Positions 11,034 through 19,956 of a DNA stretch of 64,000 nt are shown one piece after another. This DNA comes from Actinostola sp. cb2023 (taxonomy: Eukaryota > Cnidaria > Anthozoa > Actiniaria > Actinostolidae): contig JAUJYZ010000592.1 of assembly GCA_033675265.1 (NCBI GenBank), positions 1 through 64,000 of the forward strand, in the 5' to 3' direction. The notes below the pieces were generated by a model. The model had not been told where the DNA came from. It was given only the letters and a program-made list of their open reading frames with translations, and ran no database searches. The stretch's first letter is position 1. The number at the start of each line of letters is the position of its first letter. A program made the translations under genes and the position numbers.

Positions 11034-11263
11034 CCTATTGGAGGAATGATAATTCAATAAACCTACCAAGTGCAACTGAAAGTGTCATCATCTCGACCAA
11101 CAAGAACTGCACATCTTCAGACATTATTTCTAGAAAACACAAAACCAAGCTACCAGGATTTGGCAAACGCGTTGCAAATATCAATGAACCAAATGATGCA
11201 GAGAACTTTGTAAGAACTATAACCGGGTTGCTAGGGCGTGTGGGATGGAATATTGTAATCTAA
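11034..11263 (+). CDS. Cytoplasmic-tail terminal exon of the LGR-like receptor (left copy)
   Basis: The acceptor TATGTAG ends at 11033. Joining the phase-1 donor at 10530 to this exon gives FTLRPSSYWRNDNSINLPSA and about 76 further in-frame residues, rich in Ser/Thr and Lys, ending at TAA 11261-11263. AATAAA follows at 11275, so this looks like the true 3' end. The exact phase match and adjacent poly-A signal are the evidence; no homology was used. Confidence 0.6.
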
Positions 11264-11380
11264 AACTAAATCGTAATAAAGCACAAAGGGTTGCTAGGGC
11301 GTGTGGGATTGATATTTTAATCTTAAAACAAAACTAAATCGTAATAAAGCACAAAGGGTTGCTAGGGCGTGTGGGTTTGA
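11225..11380 (+). repeat. 63-68-bp tandem repeat carrying the poly-A signal
   Basis: GGGTTGCTAGGGCGTGTGGG begins at 11225, 11288 and 11356. The first two units end in TCGTAATAAAGCACAAA, so the stop-codon region and AATAAA signal are tandemly repeated. The first unit overlaps the end of the tail exon. Mirrored at about 49719-49874. Confidence 0.8.
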
Positions 11381-11466
11381 CATAAAACACGAATCAGACA
11401 TGCGCATTGAGAATTTCACAAAACATGCAGAAAATAAAATGCGAGCGAGACTTCTGCTGGTCGCCT

Positions 11467-11861
11467 CACAGGGAGCCCAAGCTCATTATCTGTGAAGACC
11501 GTTGCTTAATTTGCATATTTACAGTAAATGTATGTGGCTTTAAAACATCCCTCCGTATTTCAAGATTTTTCGTAAATAATTTTTTTTTTCCCCACTAATG
11601 TGTTGTTCTTACTACTTTCGATGCTGTGACGGCGTTTCAGGACAATTAGAGCGTTTTTTCACGAAAATACCCCTGTAAGCTCTAATTGTCCTGAAACGCC
11701 GTCACAGCATCGAAAGTAGTAAGAACAACACATTAGTGGGGAAAAAAAAATTATTTACGAAAAATCTTGAAATACGGAGGGATGTTTTAGCCACATACAT
11801 TTACTGTAAATATGCAAATTAAGCAACGGTCTTCACAGATAATGAGCTTGGGCTCCCTGTG
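11467..11861. mobile_element. Hairpin MITE, CACAGGGAGCCCAAG termini, 7-bp TSD
   Basis: A 395-bp fold-back element with near-perfect ~185-bp arms around a ~26-bp loop. It starts CACAGGGAGCCCAAGCTCAT and ends with the inverse. GTCGCCT flanks both sides (11460-11466 and 11862-11868). No coding capacity. It belongs to the same family as 16780-17140 and 27621-29717. Mirrored at 49235-49632. Confidence 0.85.
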
Positions 11862-12077
11862 GTCGCCTTGGGGAGTATTGACTCGTTACCAACTACCCGG
11901 CCAATATCGTAAGAGAAGTACTGGGACTCGCTCGCTGTCTAAAATTAAAACTGCGCATGCGTTTTACACCGCCCATTTCGGAAAATACCAATCCACTAAA
12001 TGAAAATAAATATTAATTTTAATGGTACTTCTGATATTTCCAATGAAGTGTATCAGTATGTGTTTATTATTTATAGA

Positions 12078-12384
12078 ATACCAGAAAGACATCAAGACGT
12101 TATATCGTAGACTCGCGAATCTAAAGAATGAGCAACAACAGCAACAAAACAGAGGCGATGGTGGCCGTCTCGTCCATATGCAGCATGCACCTATCTCCTC
12201 TGAGAGAGGGTGGGAGGAGAGAGAGGGGAATACCATGTATCAGCTTTTCGACCAAAATGAGTTTTGGTGGTATAAAATATACATCTTACCGCGCGCACTC
12301 TCTAGATATCTTGTACTTCAGTTGCGAACCAAGACTGAGGTTGTAGTTCAGGTCGTGCTTGAAGATACAAACGTGGACGAGTAA
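12078..12384 (+). other. Open frame, possible alternative 3' exon
   Basis: After TTTATAG at 12071-12077 a frame runs to TAG/TAA at 12384 (YQKDIKTLYRRLANLKNEQQ, then an acidic/aromatic stretch). AATAAA follows near 12589. Joining it to the phase-1 receptor donor at 10530 would create TAA at the junction, so it is not a simple alternative tail unless a later AG (after CAGAAAG) is used. It could equally be non-coding. Confidence 0.2.
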
Positions 12385-13020
12385 GGAAGTTCCTTCTGAC
12401 AACCACACCTACTAAGGAAAGTCTTTCTGGTCGTCTTGGCTCTGCCTCATCTTGTGTACGATCTCTCGCAAAGCTTGTAATAAACGAGTTGGCAATCCAG
12501 AAAGATGCCAAAAAGTACTAGTCTTACCACAGGTAACCCAGGCTTGTGAAGAGAATGTATGTGAAGAATATATTTAGCAAAATATTGTCAATAAAGCTTG
12601 AAATGTTAGATAACAATTGTATTTACCGTCTTGTCTTGATTTCTTGCGATTTTGAGCGTTTTTGAACGATTTTAGGTACCTCCTCCCCTTCCCCTACTAA
12701 ACAGAAGTACGCCGAGGTAGGAGGCACGGACCACGATTTCCAGCTACACTCTACTTCAGGTCGATTTTTTCTCAAAACGATAATCGAATTCTGACATCAC
12801 TAGACGAAGGAAGGATAGTCGTGGAGTCCTTCGATGTGAATTCATGTGAGAAAGTCGATCCTGAAATAAGCCGTTACGTTCATAATTTCCTGCCCCTGCC
12901 CCTTCCCCTTAGGGCCGCTACGCAGGCTATTACGTTCATATATTTCGCCATAAAACGTACGACCCACTCATATCCTGGACGCCATGGAAGCCGTTACTCC
13001 ACAGGAAACCCAAACAAAAA
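12385..13020. other. Intergenic stretch without recognised genes
   Basis: It contains solo motif copies at 12527-12540 (CCACAGGTAACCCA) and 12999-13012 (CCACAGGAAACCCA) and otherwise no feature I can support. Confidence 0.4.
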
Positions 13021-13148
13021 CTCGATCTCAAACGTGATTCAGAACGAAAATTCTAACATTTGTCGATTTTTTTCCGATGGGCACTCCCCCACGGTCGAAT
13101 ATTTGAATGTGCTTTGTTTGTTTTCGTCCAATCACGTTTGAGATCGAG
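13021..13148. mobile_element. Small TIR element, CTCGATCTCAAACGTGATT ends
   Basis: CTCGATCTCAAACGTGATT at the left end is matched by AATCACGTTTGAGATCGAG at the right, giving a MITE-like unit of about 128 bp. Confidence 0.6.
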
Positions 13149-13154
13149 ATATCC

Positions 13155-13262
13155 CTGCAATATTGACTACTGTCCCAACTCCCAGTTGGGATCTTGATGT
13201 CATCCCAGCCGGGATAGGGCAATCCAAGGTGGGATCCCGGCTGGGATTGGCGGGATCCGCCT
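13155..13262. repeat. Cluster of short GGGATCCC-type palindromes
   Basis: Several variants of TCCCAGCCGGGAT and CCCAACTCCCAGTTGGGATC occur in about 100 bp, each nearly self-complementary. It lies next to the preceding MITE and is mirrored near 47829-47936. Confidence 0.5.
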
Positions 13263-13689
13263 CTCATTTTTACCTGGGGTAAGCATTAGTAACCAGGCCG
13301 CTTATGATATCTAATAACATCGTAGTAATTAATTCATATTGCACAAACATAGTGTTGACTCGCACGTGCCGATGAACGATGAATTCGAGCTTCAATACAG
13401 TGTATTATGATGGCAAACTAAAGAGTAGCGATACAAGACATTCTGTAGACATATGAAAGTAAGTTTATTTATTTGCTTTTCTTTCATATTATAACCCCTC
13501 AACCAACGTATGTCTATACTATCGCTTATTGTATATGTATAGTCTTATAGCGAGTGCTCAGACAGCACGTTACAGCAAGCGGGTTAATAATACCCGTGGT
13601 CAGTATTTATGGTTAATTAATTATATATATGATTTAAATAAATGTACTTAAATTATTCAATTCCCCGCCCTGTCACGCAACCAAGTTAT

Positions 13690-15056
13690 CTACCATTAAT
13701 TGCTGCGAGCCGCCAGGCGAGCAGCGAAACTAATCTTGACGGAGTTCCTGTGTCATGTGTGGTCGTGTGGGATCTGGGCACTTATGTGGATGCGGCGAGA
13801 GTCGAGACTGCATTTCACGGCCGGGTTTGTGGAGATGATTTTGTGAGCCCCGGTACTTTTGATCAGCACACACTCACAACACGTTCAATCGATTTTAATA
13901 TTGAGTATCGTTTATTTTTCGCTGATTCAAGCCAGGAAAGTGTTCGTTTTCTACAAATCCATGATGTCAAATGCAACTTTATTCATTGCTGGAAGCATTC
14001 ATCGGGGTCATGAACAATTTAGTGACATTTCAAGGGGAGGACAATGTTCTTTTACGAGTTTTCTTCTACAGTCGATCAGAGTTGACCGAAGTTGACCGAA
14101 GGAGACAGCATGTACTTGAATGCTTTTGAAAGGCAGTTAGTATCCCAGATGCTGTCGCTGACCTATCTACCTGATCGAGCTCGTTGGTCTTCGTCAAACC
14201 AATCCGGCCCATGCCATTGCCATTGAGGCAACTACTGAATCAAATTATACGATCCATCCTGATGTACTTTTATCTTCTACAAGTGTGCTATGAGGCTTCG
14301 ACATCTTTCCTGATATCTGGCCAGTAACATTGTATATAATATACATCAAACACAATTCTCTATTTCATTGAATCCATATTTGTATTAATTACTGCATGTC
14401 AGTAGAGTACAAACTATTACAAGCGTGCAACATAAATAGTGCAAAGTATTGCATGCTTTTAGTGCTGGTACATGTCTATAGCTGTCTGTCTATGACCAGA
14501 TTATTATAGTGTTAGCATTTGTATTAAGCAACACCAAACTTGGGTGGGAATGATAATTAATAGAGACATGGAATGGAACAATGTGACGGATGGGAATGAC
14601 AATCAATGGAGATGTGGGATGGGAACAATGGGACAAGGGTAGGAATGAGAATCAGTAGATATATGGGAGGGAAATAGTTTTCTTGTAAGCTAGAACACAT
14701 GACACAGTAATAAAGTTATTAGATTATTATTAGAGTGCAATTTAGAAAAGTGTGAAATAGTACTAATTTTAAATAGTACTAAATAGTGCTATTTCTATTG
14801 TTTTCTATTGTTTCATTAGTGCTATTTAGTACTAATTAGTTATTTAGTTTTCAAGCTTTTCTAAATTGCACTCTATACCGCATTTTTATTATTTTATTTT
14901 ACCACTAATGCACCTTGCTGACAAGGGACAGCCACATGTATGCATTGAAAGCTACATTTCACTTTTATGTGTTACCATGTACGGCAGTGCACAACTCGCA
15001 GCACTTCACTTTCTACCAGAAACGACTAGTTCATACGTTATATACTATAAATAGGC
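13690..15056. repeat. Dispersed repeat R1, copy 2
   Basis: Inverted relative to 4443-5245, sharing the GCAGCGAAACTAATCT end, the GGAAGCATTCATC block and the GTGAAGTGCTGCGAGTTG/ACTAGTCGTTTCTGGTAG end. The 123-codon open frame at 13642-14013 starts just outside this repeat, runs into it and has no recognisable domain. The repeat is interrupted by the MITE at 14731-14875. Confidence 0.55.
14731..14875. mobile_element. TA-flanked MITE, GAGTGCAATTTAG termini
   Basis: TAGAGTGCAATTTAGAAAAG pairs with CTTTTCTAAATTGCACTCTA. Same family as 822-972 by termini and by the CTATTGTTTCATTAGTGCTA core. TA at both ends suggests a Tc1/mariner-type non-autonomous element. Confidence 0.75.
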
Positions 15057-15109
15057 GAACGGTTACAGTAGCATGTTTGTATCGATAACGGCCACCATGC
15101 ATCTCCTAC

Positions 15110-15158
15110 CGTCCAAGAGGCGGCGGCGGTGGCGTCGACGGCGGCAACACCTTCGTCA
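15110..15158 (-). CDS. Possible proline-rich linker exon (left copy)
   Basis: Read on the minus strand after TTTTACAG it gives KVLPPSTPPPPPLG and ends at a GTAGGA donor. It lies downstream of the sushi exons of gene 2. Phase 1 entry would be needed, which conflicts with the apparent phase 0 exit of the preceding exon, so the call is weak. Confidence 0.25.
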
Positions 15159-15324
15159 CTGTAAAATATAAATGTCAGTGAGATTAGCATCAGTCATACA
15201 AACCCAGAAATAAAAGAAATAATTCAGCTTAGCTGTAAATAAATAACCTCCACCACTTACTGTAGTTTATATTCACATATTGTGTGGAAAAAAATCAATA
15301 TGGCTGGACAAAGTACTAAGAAAG

Positions 15325-15667
15325 TGGGCGGTAATAAAAGCAATTTCAAAAAATCGTGCAACTTGTCGCGCAACATTGTTCAGATTGTTGCGTTACAAGT
15401 TGCTTTGCAGAGCAATGTTTCTCGTATTACCATCGTTCGCGCAACAAATTAAATTTTCGGTGTTGTAGGTTGCAAAACTTTGTTGCATGAAATAGAAAGA
15501 GCTTCTACTTTGCGCAACAAAGTTTTGCAACCTGCAAACACGAAAATGTGTTGCGCGACAAGTTGCGCGAACGGTGGTACTACGAGAAACATTGCTCTGC
15601 AACTTGCAACGCAACAATGTTGCGCGACGACAAGTTGCACGATTTTTGTTGCCCGTATTACTGCACC
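15325..15667. mobile_element. Fold-back MITE with GTTGCGCGACAAGTTGC blocks
   Basis: About 340 bp made of two imperfect arms (AAATCGTGCAACTTGTCGC at the left, its inverse at the right) with repeated GCGCAACATTGTTGCG-like blocks. The frames across it on both strands are artefacts of the inverted structure. The two palindrome arms differ here by small indels. Confidence 0.7.
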
Positions 15668-15770
15668 TTTAGAGAAAGTTTAGCGTATCTGACTGATGTC
15701 GAATAGTCATGATCACAGGCAAATTCCTGCAGTTGTGGTAACTGAACTGTTTTAATTGTATTAAACTTAC

Positions 15771-15958
15771 TTTTTTTTTACATGTGAAATATGGCACACT
15801 CCATTTTCCTTTATAGCAATCAATTACTGCAACTACTGTACCCATCTGTGCGTAACCGATTTTGCATTTCAATCGAAGTCGGTATCCTGAAGGATATTTC
15901 GCTTTCGAGTTTGTGATTACAGAATTAGCAGGAACAATCGGTTTGCTACAATCTTGAA
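15771..15958 (-). CDS. Sushi (CCP) exon A2 of gene 2 (left copy)
   Basis: The minus-strand exon after TTCTTCAG gives DCSKPIVPANSVIT, then YRLRLKCKIGYAQMG, then DCYKGKWSV and FTC. These are four cysteines and the C-x-x-G-W/Y spacing of a sushi domain, which mediates extracellular protein binding. It enters in phase 1. The donor follows a run of nine A, leaving apparent phase 0 rather than the 1-1 phase of its neighbours. Confidence 0.7.
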
Positions 15959-16200
15959 CTGAAGAATAAATTATAAGAGATAAGAGACGAGGTATGTCTA
16001 TCTGTCCGTCAGTTAATCACTCCGTCGACCTGCCGTTTGTCCGTGTAAGTCAGTTGATAGGTCGGTCAGTTAGTCAATCGGTCAGTTAGTCAGTCGGACA
16101 CATGATAATCAGTCGATCAGTCAGTCAGTTATTTTCTCAGCCGGTCGGTCGGTCGTTTAAACTAGTTGTTCACATCCTTTAGACAGTCATTCTTACTTAC

Positions 16201-16380
16201 GACAAACGAAACCCTGTGGCACATCCCATTGTTTCTTGGCCGTGCATCTCCTCACTGCAGCATGAGTCACATCCAATGTGTAGCCTTGTTTACACTCGTA
16301 TCGCACTGTACTGTTGTAGCCTGTGTTGTTATAACGTTTAATACCATGGACAATGTCAGGTGGAATTCCACAAGTAAGGT
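16201..16380 (-). CDS. Sushi (CCP) exon A1 of gene 2 (left copy)
   Basis: A 180-bp, phase 1-1 exon on the minus strand: LTCGIPPDIVHGIKRYNN, then VRYECKQGYTLDVTH, RRCTAKKQWDVP and FVCR. It contains the four sushi cysteines, the conserved G-Y and the W before the last cysteine. It lies between the WAP-like exon (16599-16727) and sushi exon A2. Confidence 0.82.
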
Positions 16381-16454
16381 CTATCGTAGTAAAGAAGTGT
16401 GCAATTAATGAAACAAGAAGCTGACATTAGAGTAATGATAAACAACAACTATGC

Positions 16455-16560
16455 AATGCCCTCTCCCTCCTCCCTCCTCCCTCCTCCCTCCTCCCTCCTC
16501 CCTCCTCCCTCCTCCCTCCTCCCTCCTCCCCCTCCCTCCCTCCTCCCTCCTCCCTCCTAA
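16455..16560. repeat. (CCT)n-rich low-complexity tract
   Basis: CCCTCCTC repeats in the intron between sushi A1 and the WAP-like exon. Its length differs from the mirror at 44548-44654. Frames through it are not genes. Confidence 0.9.
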
Positions 16561-16598
16561 CGACTCGGAGTCGATGATTGTGAATAGGTGTTGGTTAC

Positions 16599-16727
16599 CT
16601 TTCTGGACACAACTGAAATCGCACGGTCCGTCACACAAGCACTCGTGTTTTGCAGGGCAATTGGGACTGTGTGGTGAACACGTTTGAGTACACTTTGAAG
16701 CAGGTAACGTTCTCTTTGGACATGTTG
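16599..16727 (-). CDS. WAP-like cysteine-rich exon A of gene 2 (left copy)
   Basis: A 129-bp, phase 1-1 exon on the minus strand with eight cysteines: TCPKRTLPASKC, TQTC, then CPAKHECLCDGPCDFSC. The spacing resembles a WAP four-disulfide core, except that one residue separates the usually adjacent fifth and sixth cysteines. WAP domains are secreted protease inhibitors or binding modules; here it precedes two sushi exons. The match is by spacing only. Confidence 0.65.
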
Positions 16728-16779
16728 CTGAAAGAAAAACGTTTTTAGAAAGTGTCATTATTCATGTGCCGAGTGTGAT

Positions 16780-17140
16780 CACAGGTAGCCCAAGGTATCT
16801 ATGAGAGGCTTGTTATCGAGCTGTATATAAGGCTTTGTATGGGACCTTAGGCTCTGGTCGATAACTCCGTAAATAATAAAGCCATTGAACTCTAACCTTC
16901 CTGTAGTGTTGTTTGTGTCGTTGTTGATCTCTGGTAGCGATTTCAGGTCATTCCGGCGATTTTTAGCTGAGCTCTGAAATCGCTACCAGAGATCAACAAC
17001 GACACAAACAACACTACAGGAAGGTTAGAGTTCAATGGCTTTATTATTTACGGAGTTATCGACCAGAGCCTAAGGTCCCATACAAAGCCTTATATACAGA
17101 TCGATAACAAGCCTCTCATAGATACCTTGGGCTACCTGTG
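16780..17140. mobile_element. Hairpin MITE, CACAGGTAGCCCAAG termini, 7-bp TSD with empty site
   Basis: A 361-bp fold-back element starting CACAGGTAGCCCAAGGTATC and ending with its inverse, with ~165-bp arms. GTGTGAT flanks it on both sides (16773-16779, 17141-17147). The duplicated cassette at about 23207 has a single GTGTGAT and no element, so this is a precise empty site. The right-arm copy (43835-44327) has an extra ~132-bp poly-A tract. Confidence 0.9.
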
Positions 17141-17369
17141 GTGTGATATATTGTTTGATAAGTTTAATTTCTCTGAAAATGAAATATAATCTCCACTCCC
17201 GGCCCTAGTCTCCTTCGCAGCCGTTTTTAGCCTCGTTCCGCATTCCCTTGCTGAACAATAAAGAGCTCAGTCATGCTTGGTGGATGAGAATGATTTTGTC
17301 GAAGCAAAAAGACCAGTGAGATATGTAGCCTGCGTAGACTTTTCTCTGTCAGCTCCTTGATTAGAAAAG

Positions 17370-19351
17370 CAGGAGACCCATTACTAGGAGCCTTCCTCTC
17401 CTATAATAGGTTTGTACGACATCGAATGCACAAATTGAGCTAAAAATAGAAACACTCATTATAAATTTCGAACGATTAACCAATCATGTCGCGTCTTACG
17501 CAATAGGAATTTGACGTCAGATTCAAAACTGTTTTGCTTTCAATGTCGGCCGAAAGCGTACCGTGTAGTTCGAGTGATTCTAGTGAAGAATCAGAATCTA
17601 GTGAAATTTCAGATCACTTTCGTCGTCTGACTTCAGTACTTCATGAAGCGAGGAAGAACAATGATTGAAAACATTAAAAAACAAAACAAAAAAGCAACTT
17701 CAGGTATTATTATTTATATCAAATAATCAAGTGCGAGAACTTCTAAAAACAAAGCTAGTTCAAAGGCCAGTTCAAATCCCGGCCAAAAAAACGAACATCT
17801 TCTGCTCTTTCTGAGAAGGAATTCAACGATCTGGTATCATGGATGATCTCTTACGAAGAACCTAATTCTCGGTTTTCACCTACGTCATTGAAAATTTTTC
17901 CAGGACTTATATAGAACAAAACCTGCATAGGCCGAAAGAGCAGCCAAAACCATATATCTCAGCCTAAGCTTTAGTTAAAAGAAGTTTTAGATACGAAGAT
18001 ATGAGCGATCGCTTATGCTCATAATTTAGTTAAAATGTATGGGTCCTCCATCTTGGTGTCCCATCGAGGGACACCAACATGGCGGCCAAATCACGAAGAT
18101 TGAAAATCGTGTTTATATTGCAAACACTTCAATTTTAAACAGCTACATTCATCAAAATAAAGCTACTCATCATCTACTAAGTTAAAATCGTATTATTTCA
18201 AACGAATTTTCCTATTTCTACGGCTTTGAAAATGCGCGTGACAGTATTGCGTGACAGCATTTGACTCGCAATAAATCGAAAACAAAACATCTAAATTACC
18301 AAATTATTTTGGTAAGACTTTTCTTATAACGACATAAACAAGATATCCAACAAAAAGTTTTGTGAGGTGAATAGTTTGGATTTCAGCTTTTTTGATGATG
18401 TCACGTGAAAACCGAGAATTAACTTGTGCAGGACTAGCAGTGAGAACCAAGCTAATGAATATTCCAAACCGCCGGTGTGTCTGAAACGCAGCAAAATGAA
18501 TCACGAACTTTGAAGTAGGATTTTGTCGAAAATTCTCGACATTGACACAAAGTTCCTTCTAAAACAGCGAAGTGAGGTACAGGGGAGCTTCTTTTTCTGT
18601 GGCCTGGATGAAGATTTTATCGCATTTTTATTCAGCGGCTGTTCTTAGAGTGCCGCTTTTTCTTGCCTTCTTTGAACTGAAGACGCCTTTGGCGAAAGAA
18701 CTTCGCATACCGCACTCAGTGATAACCCTCTTGTTTTAGTGTTCTTTGCCGCTCTTTAAGGCACGGTTCGTCGGTTGAAAGTTTCAGTTGTTTTTCGATA
18801 ATCTTTCGGCGAAGAAGGTCTTTAGCAAAGTGCACATTTGTGGGGTTGGTTTAATATGTTGGCGTACGTCGCTATCCAAAAATCAGTATGATGAAGGTGA
18901 TGGATTTTGCTTCCGATCAGAGTCGAAATCACTGTGAGAACGCTTCATTCTTACGAAGACTAATTAAATCGTGAATCAAAAACCAACAGAAGAAAGTTGA
19001 TAAAACAAGAATAAACATATCAAGCGATATGCATAAGAACGTAGAAGAATTTCGCGACATCGTGAGTCGCCAAACTAAAAGCTCTGGCAGTATGTCAGTT
19101 TATGGATACATGTGATACATTCATTGTACACAGTTCGTCTCGATCTTGTGCAAGGGAAAAATAGACTTGGACTTCCATGGATTAAGAATATCAATATTTT
19201 GGATCAAGCCCTCGCGTCTTCCGTATGGCCGCCATTTTATTTTTCAATTTGAAATTCTTCGGAAATTTGCATATCTAAAAATAGCACAATTTGTGCATTT
19301 GATGTCGTATGAACCTATTACTAGAGGAAGGCTCCTAGTAATGGGCTCCTG
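17370..19351. mobile_element. 2-kb TIR element, CAGGAGCCCATTAC termini
   Basis: The ends CAGGAGCCCATTACTAGGAG and inverse extend about 70 bp with mismatches through a GCACAAATTG block. In the right-arm copy (41649-43625) CTCTAAT flanks both sides, and the duplicated cassette (near 23445) has one CTCTAAT-equivalent and no element. The left outer flank here is disturbed over about 40 bp. The CAGG...CCTG ends suggest a hAT-like element, but the 7-bp duplication is short for hAT. No intact transposase. Confidence 0.75.
17543..17668 (+). other. Serine/glutamate-rich ORF inside the 2-kb TIR element
   Basis: A 41-codon frame starting MSAESVPCSSSDSSEESESS and ending HEARKNND. Downstream, in another frame (to about 17912), lies a basic stretch containing KRTSSALSEKEFNDLV. 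Together they could be remnants of an element-encoded protein broken by a frameshift or intron. I do not recognise the family. Confidence 0.3.
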
Positions 19352-19461
19352 ATTAGAGTGATAATTAATCCAGCGGTGTGCCATAATAATGCTCAAAAAG
19401 CACAAGGAAGAATTACAAAGTTTTCGCGTTTATTGGACTCGTCATCGTTCTCATACTCAAC

Positions 19462-19656
19462 CTGCGCATTTATATATAGTCTGTATCCATTTTCCACCAA
19501 AGCTGCAATACGTTATTCCCGTTGAACCTTGCGTTTGCTTGAATCCTTTCTTGCAAGCAAATGTTATCATGTCTGAAATGTGGTACACGCCGCTGCTTTT
19601 CAGTCCAGTGGTGCTATAGGTGCCATATGGTAGACTTGGCTTTATACAAACTACAA
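19462..19656 (-). CDS. Sushi (CCP) exon, middle of gene 2 (left copy)
   Basis: A 195-bp, phase 1-1 exon on the minus strand: VCIKPSLPYGTYSTT, then ITFACKKGFKQTQG, then YCSFGGKWIQTIYKC. It has four cysteines with G-F and K-W at the conserved sushi positions. The acceptor is TTCTTCAG and the donor GTTGAG. It sits between the two WAP-CCP-CCP cassettes and so belongs to the same gene on this reading. Confidence 0.78.
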
Positions 19657-19956
19657 CTGAAGAAATAGATGGATAAGAACGTGTTGATCCTCTCACAACC
19701 CTAATATAAACCAGACGTTATATTAGCGTTAACTCGGGCTTCTTAATACACTGCTCTTTTGATAGGTTAATCGTACACTGAATAAAGATTATTGCATGTT
19801 TAATTAACTTATACATTAAAAAAGAAAACAGAATTAACTGCTGTACACAAATGATATATGCCATGGGTGAAGTTGAAGAAAACTATCGAATTCACGTATT
19901 TCAAATAGTAATTTCGAAAGATGTGGTTCACTTGTTTGCTTTCCTTTCAGCGGCCA

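Noticed and set aside
13642..14013. 123-codon open frame as a gene
   Set aside because: It overlaps dispersed repeat R1, which recurs at 4443-5245, and has no recognisable domain or splice support.
16405..16758. A single 117-codon protein joining WAP-like and Gly/Arg-rich sequence
   Set aside because: The frame reads through a GTAACC donor into the (CCT)n intron; only 16599-16727 is exon-like.
18046..18080. Hairpin TTGGTGTCCC...GGGACACCAA as a terminator or regulatory site
   Set aside because: A short perfect hairpin inside a transposon interior; no gene nearby for it to act on.
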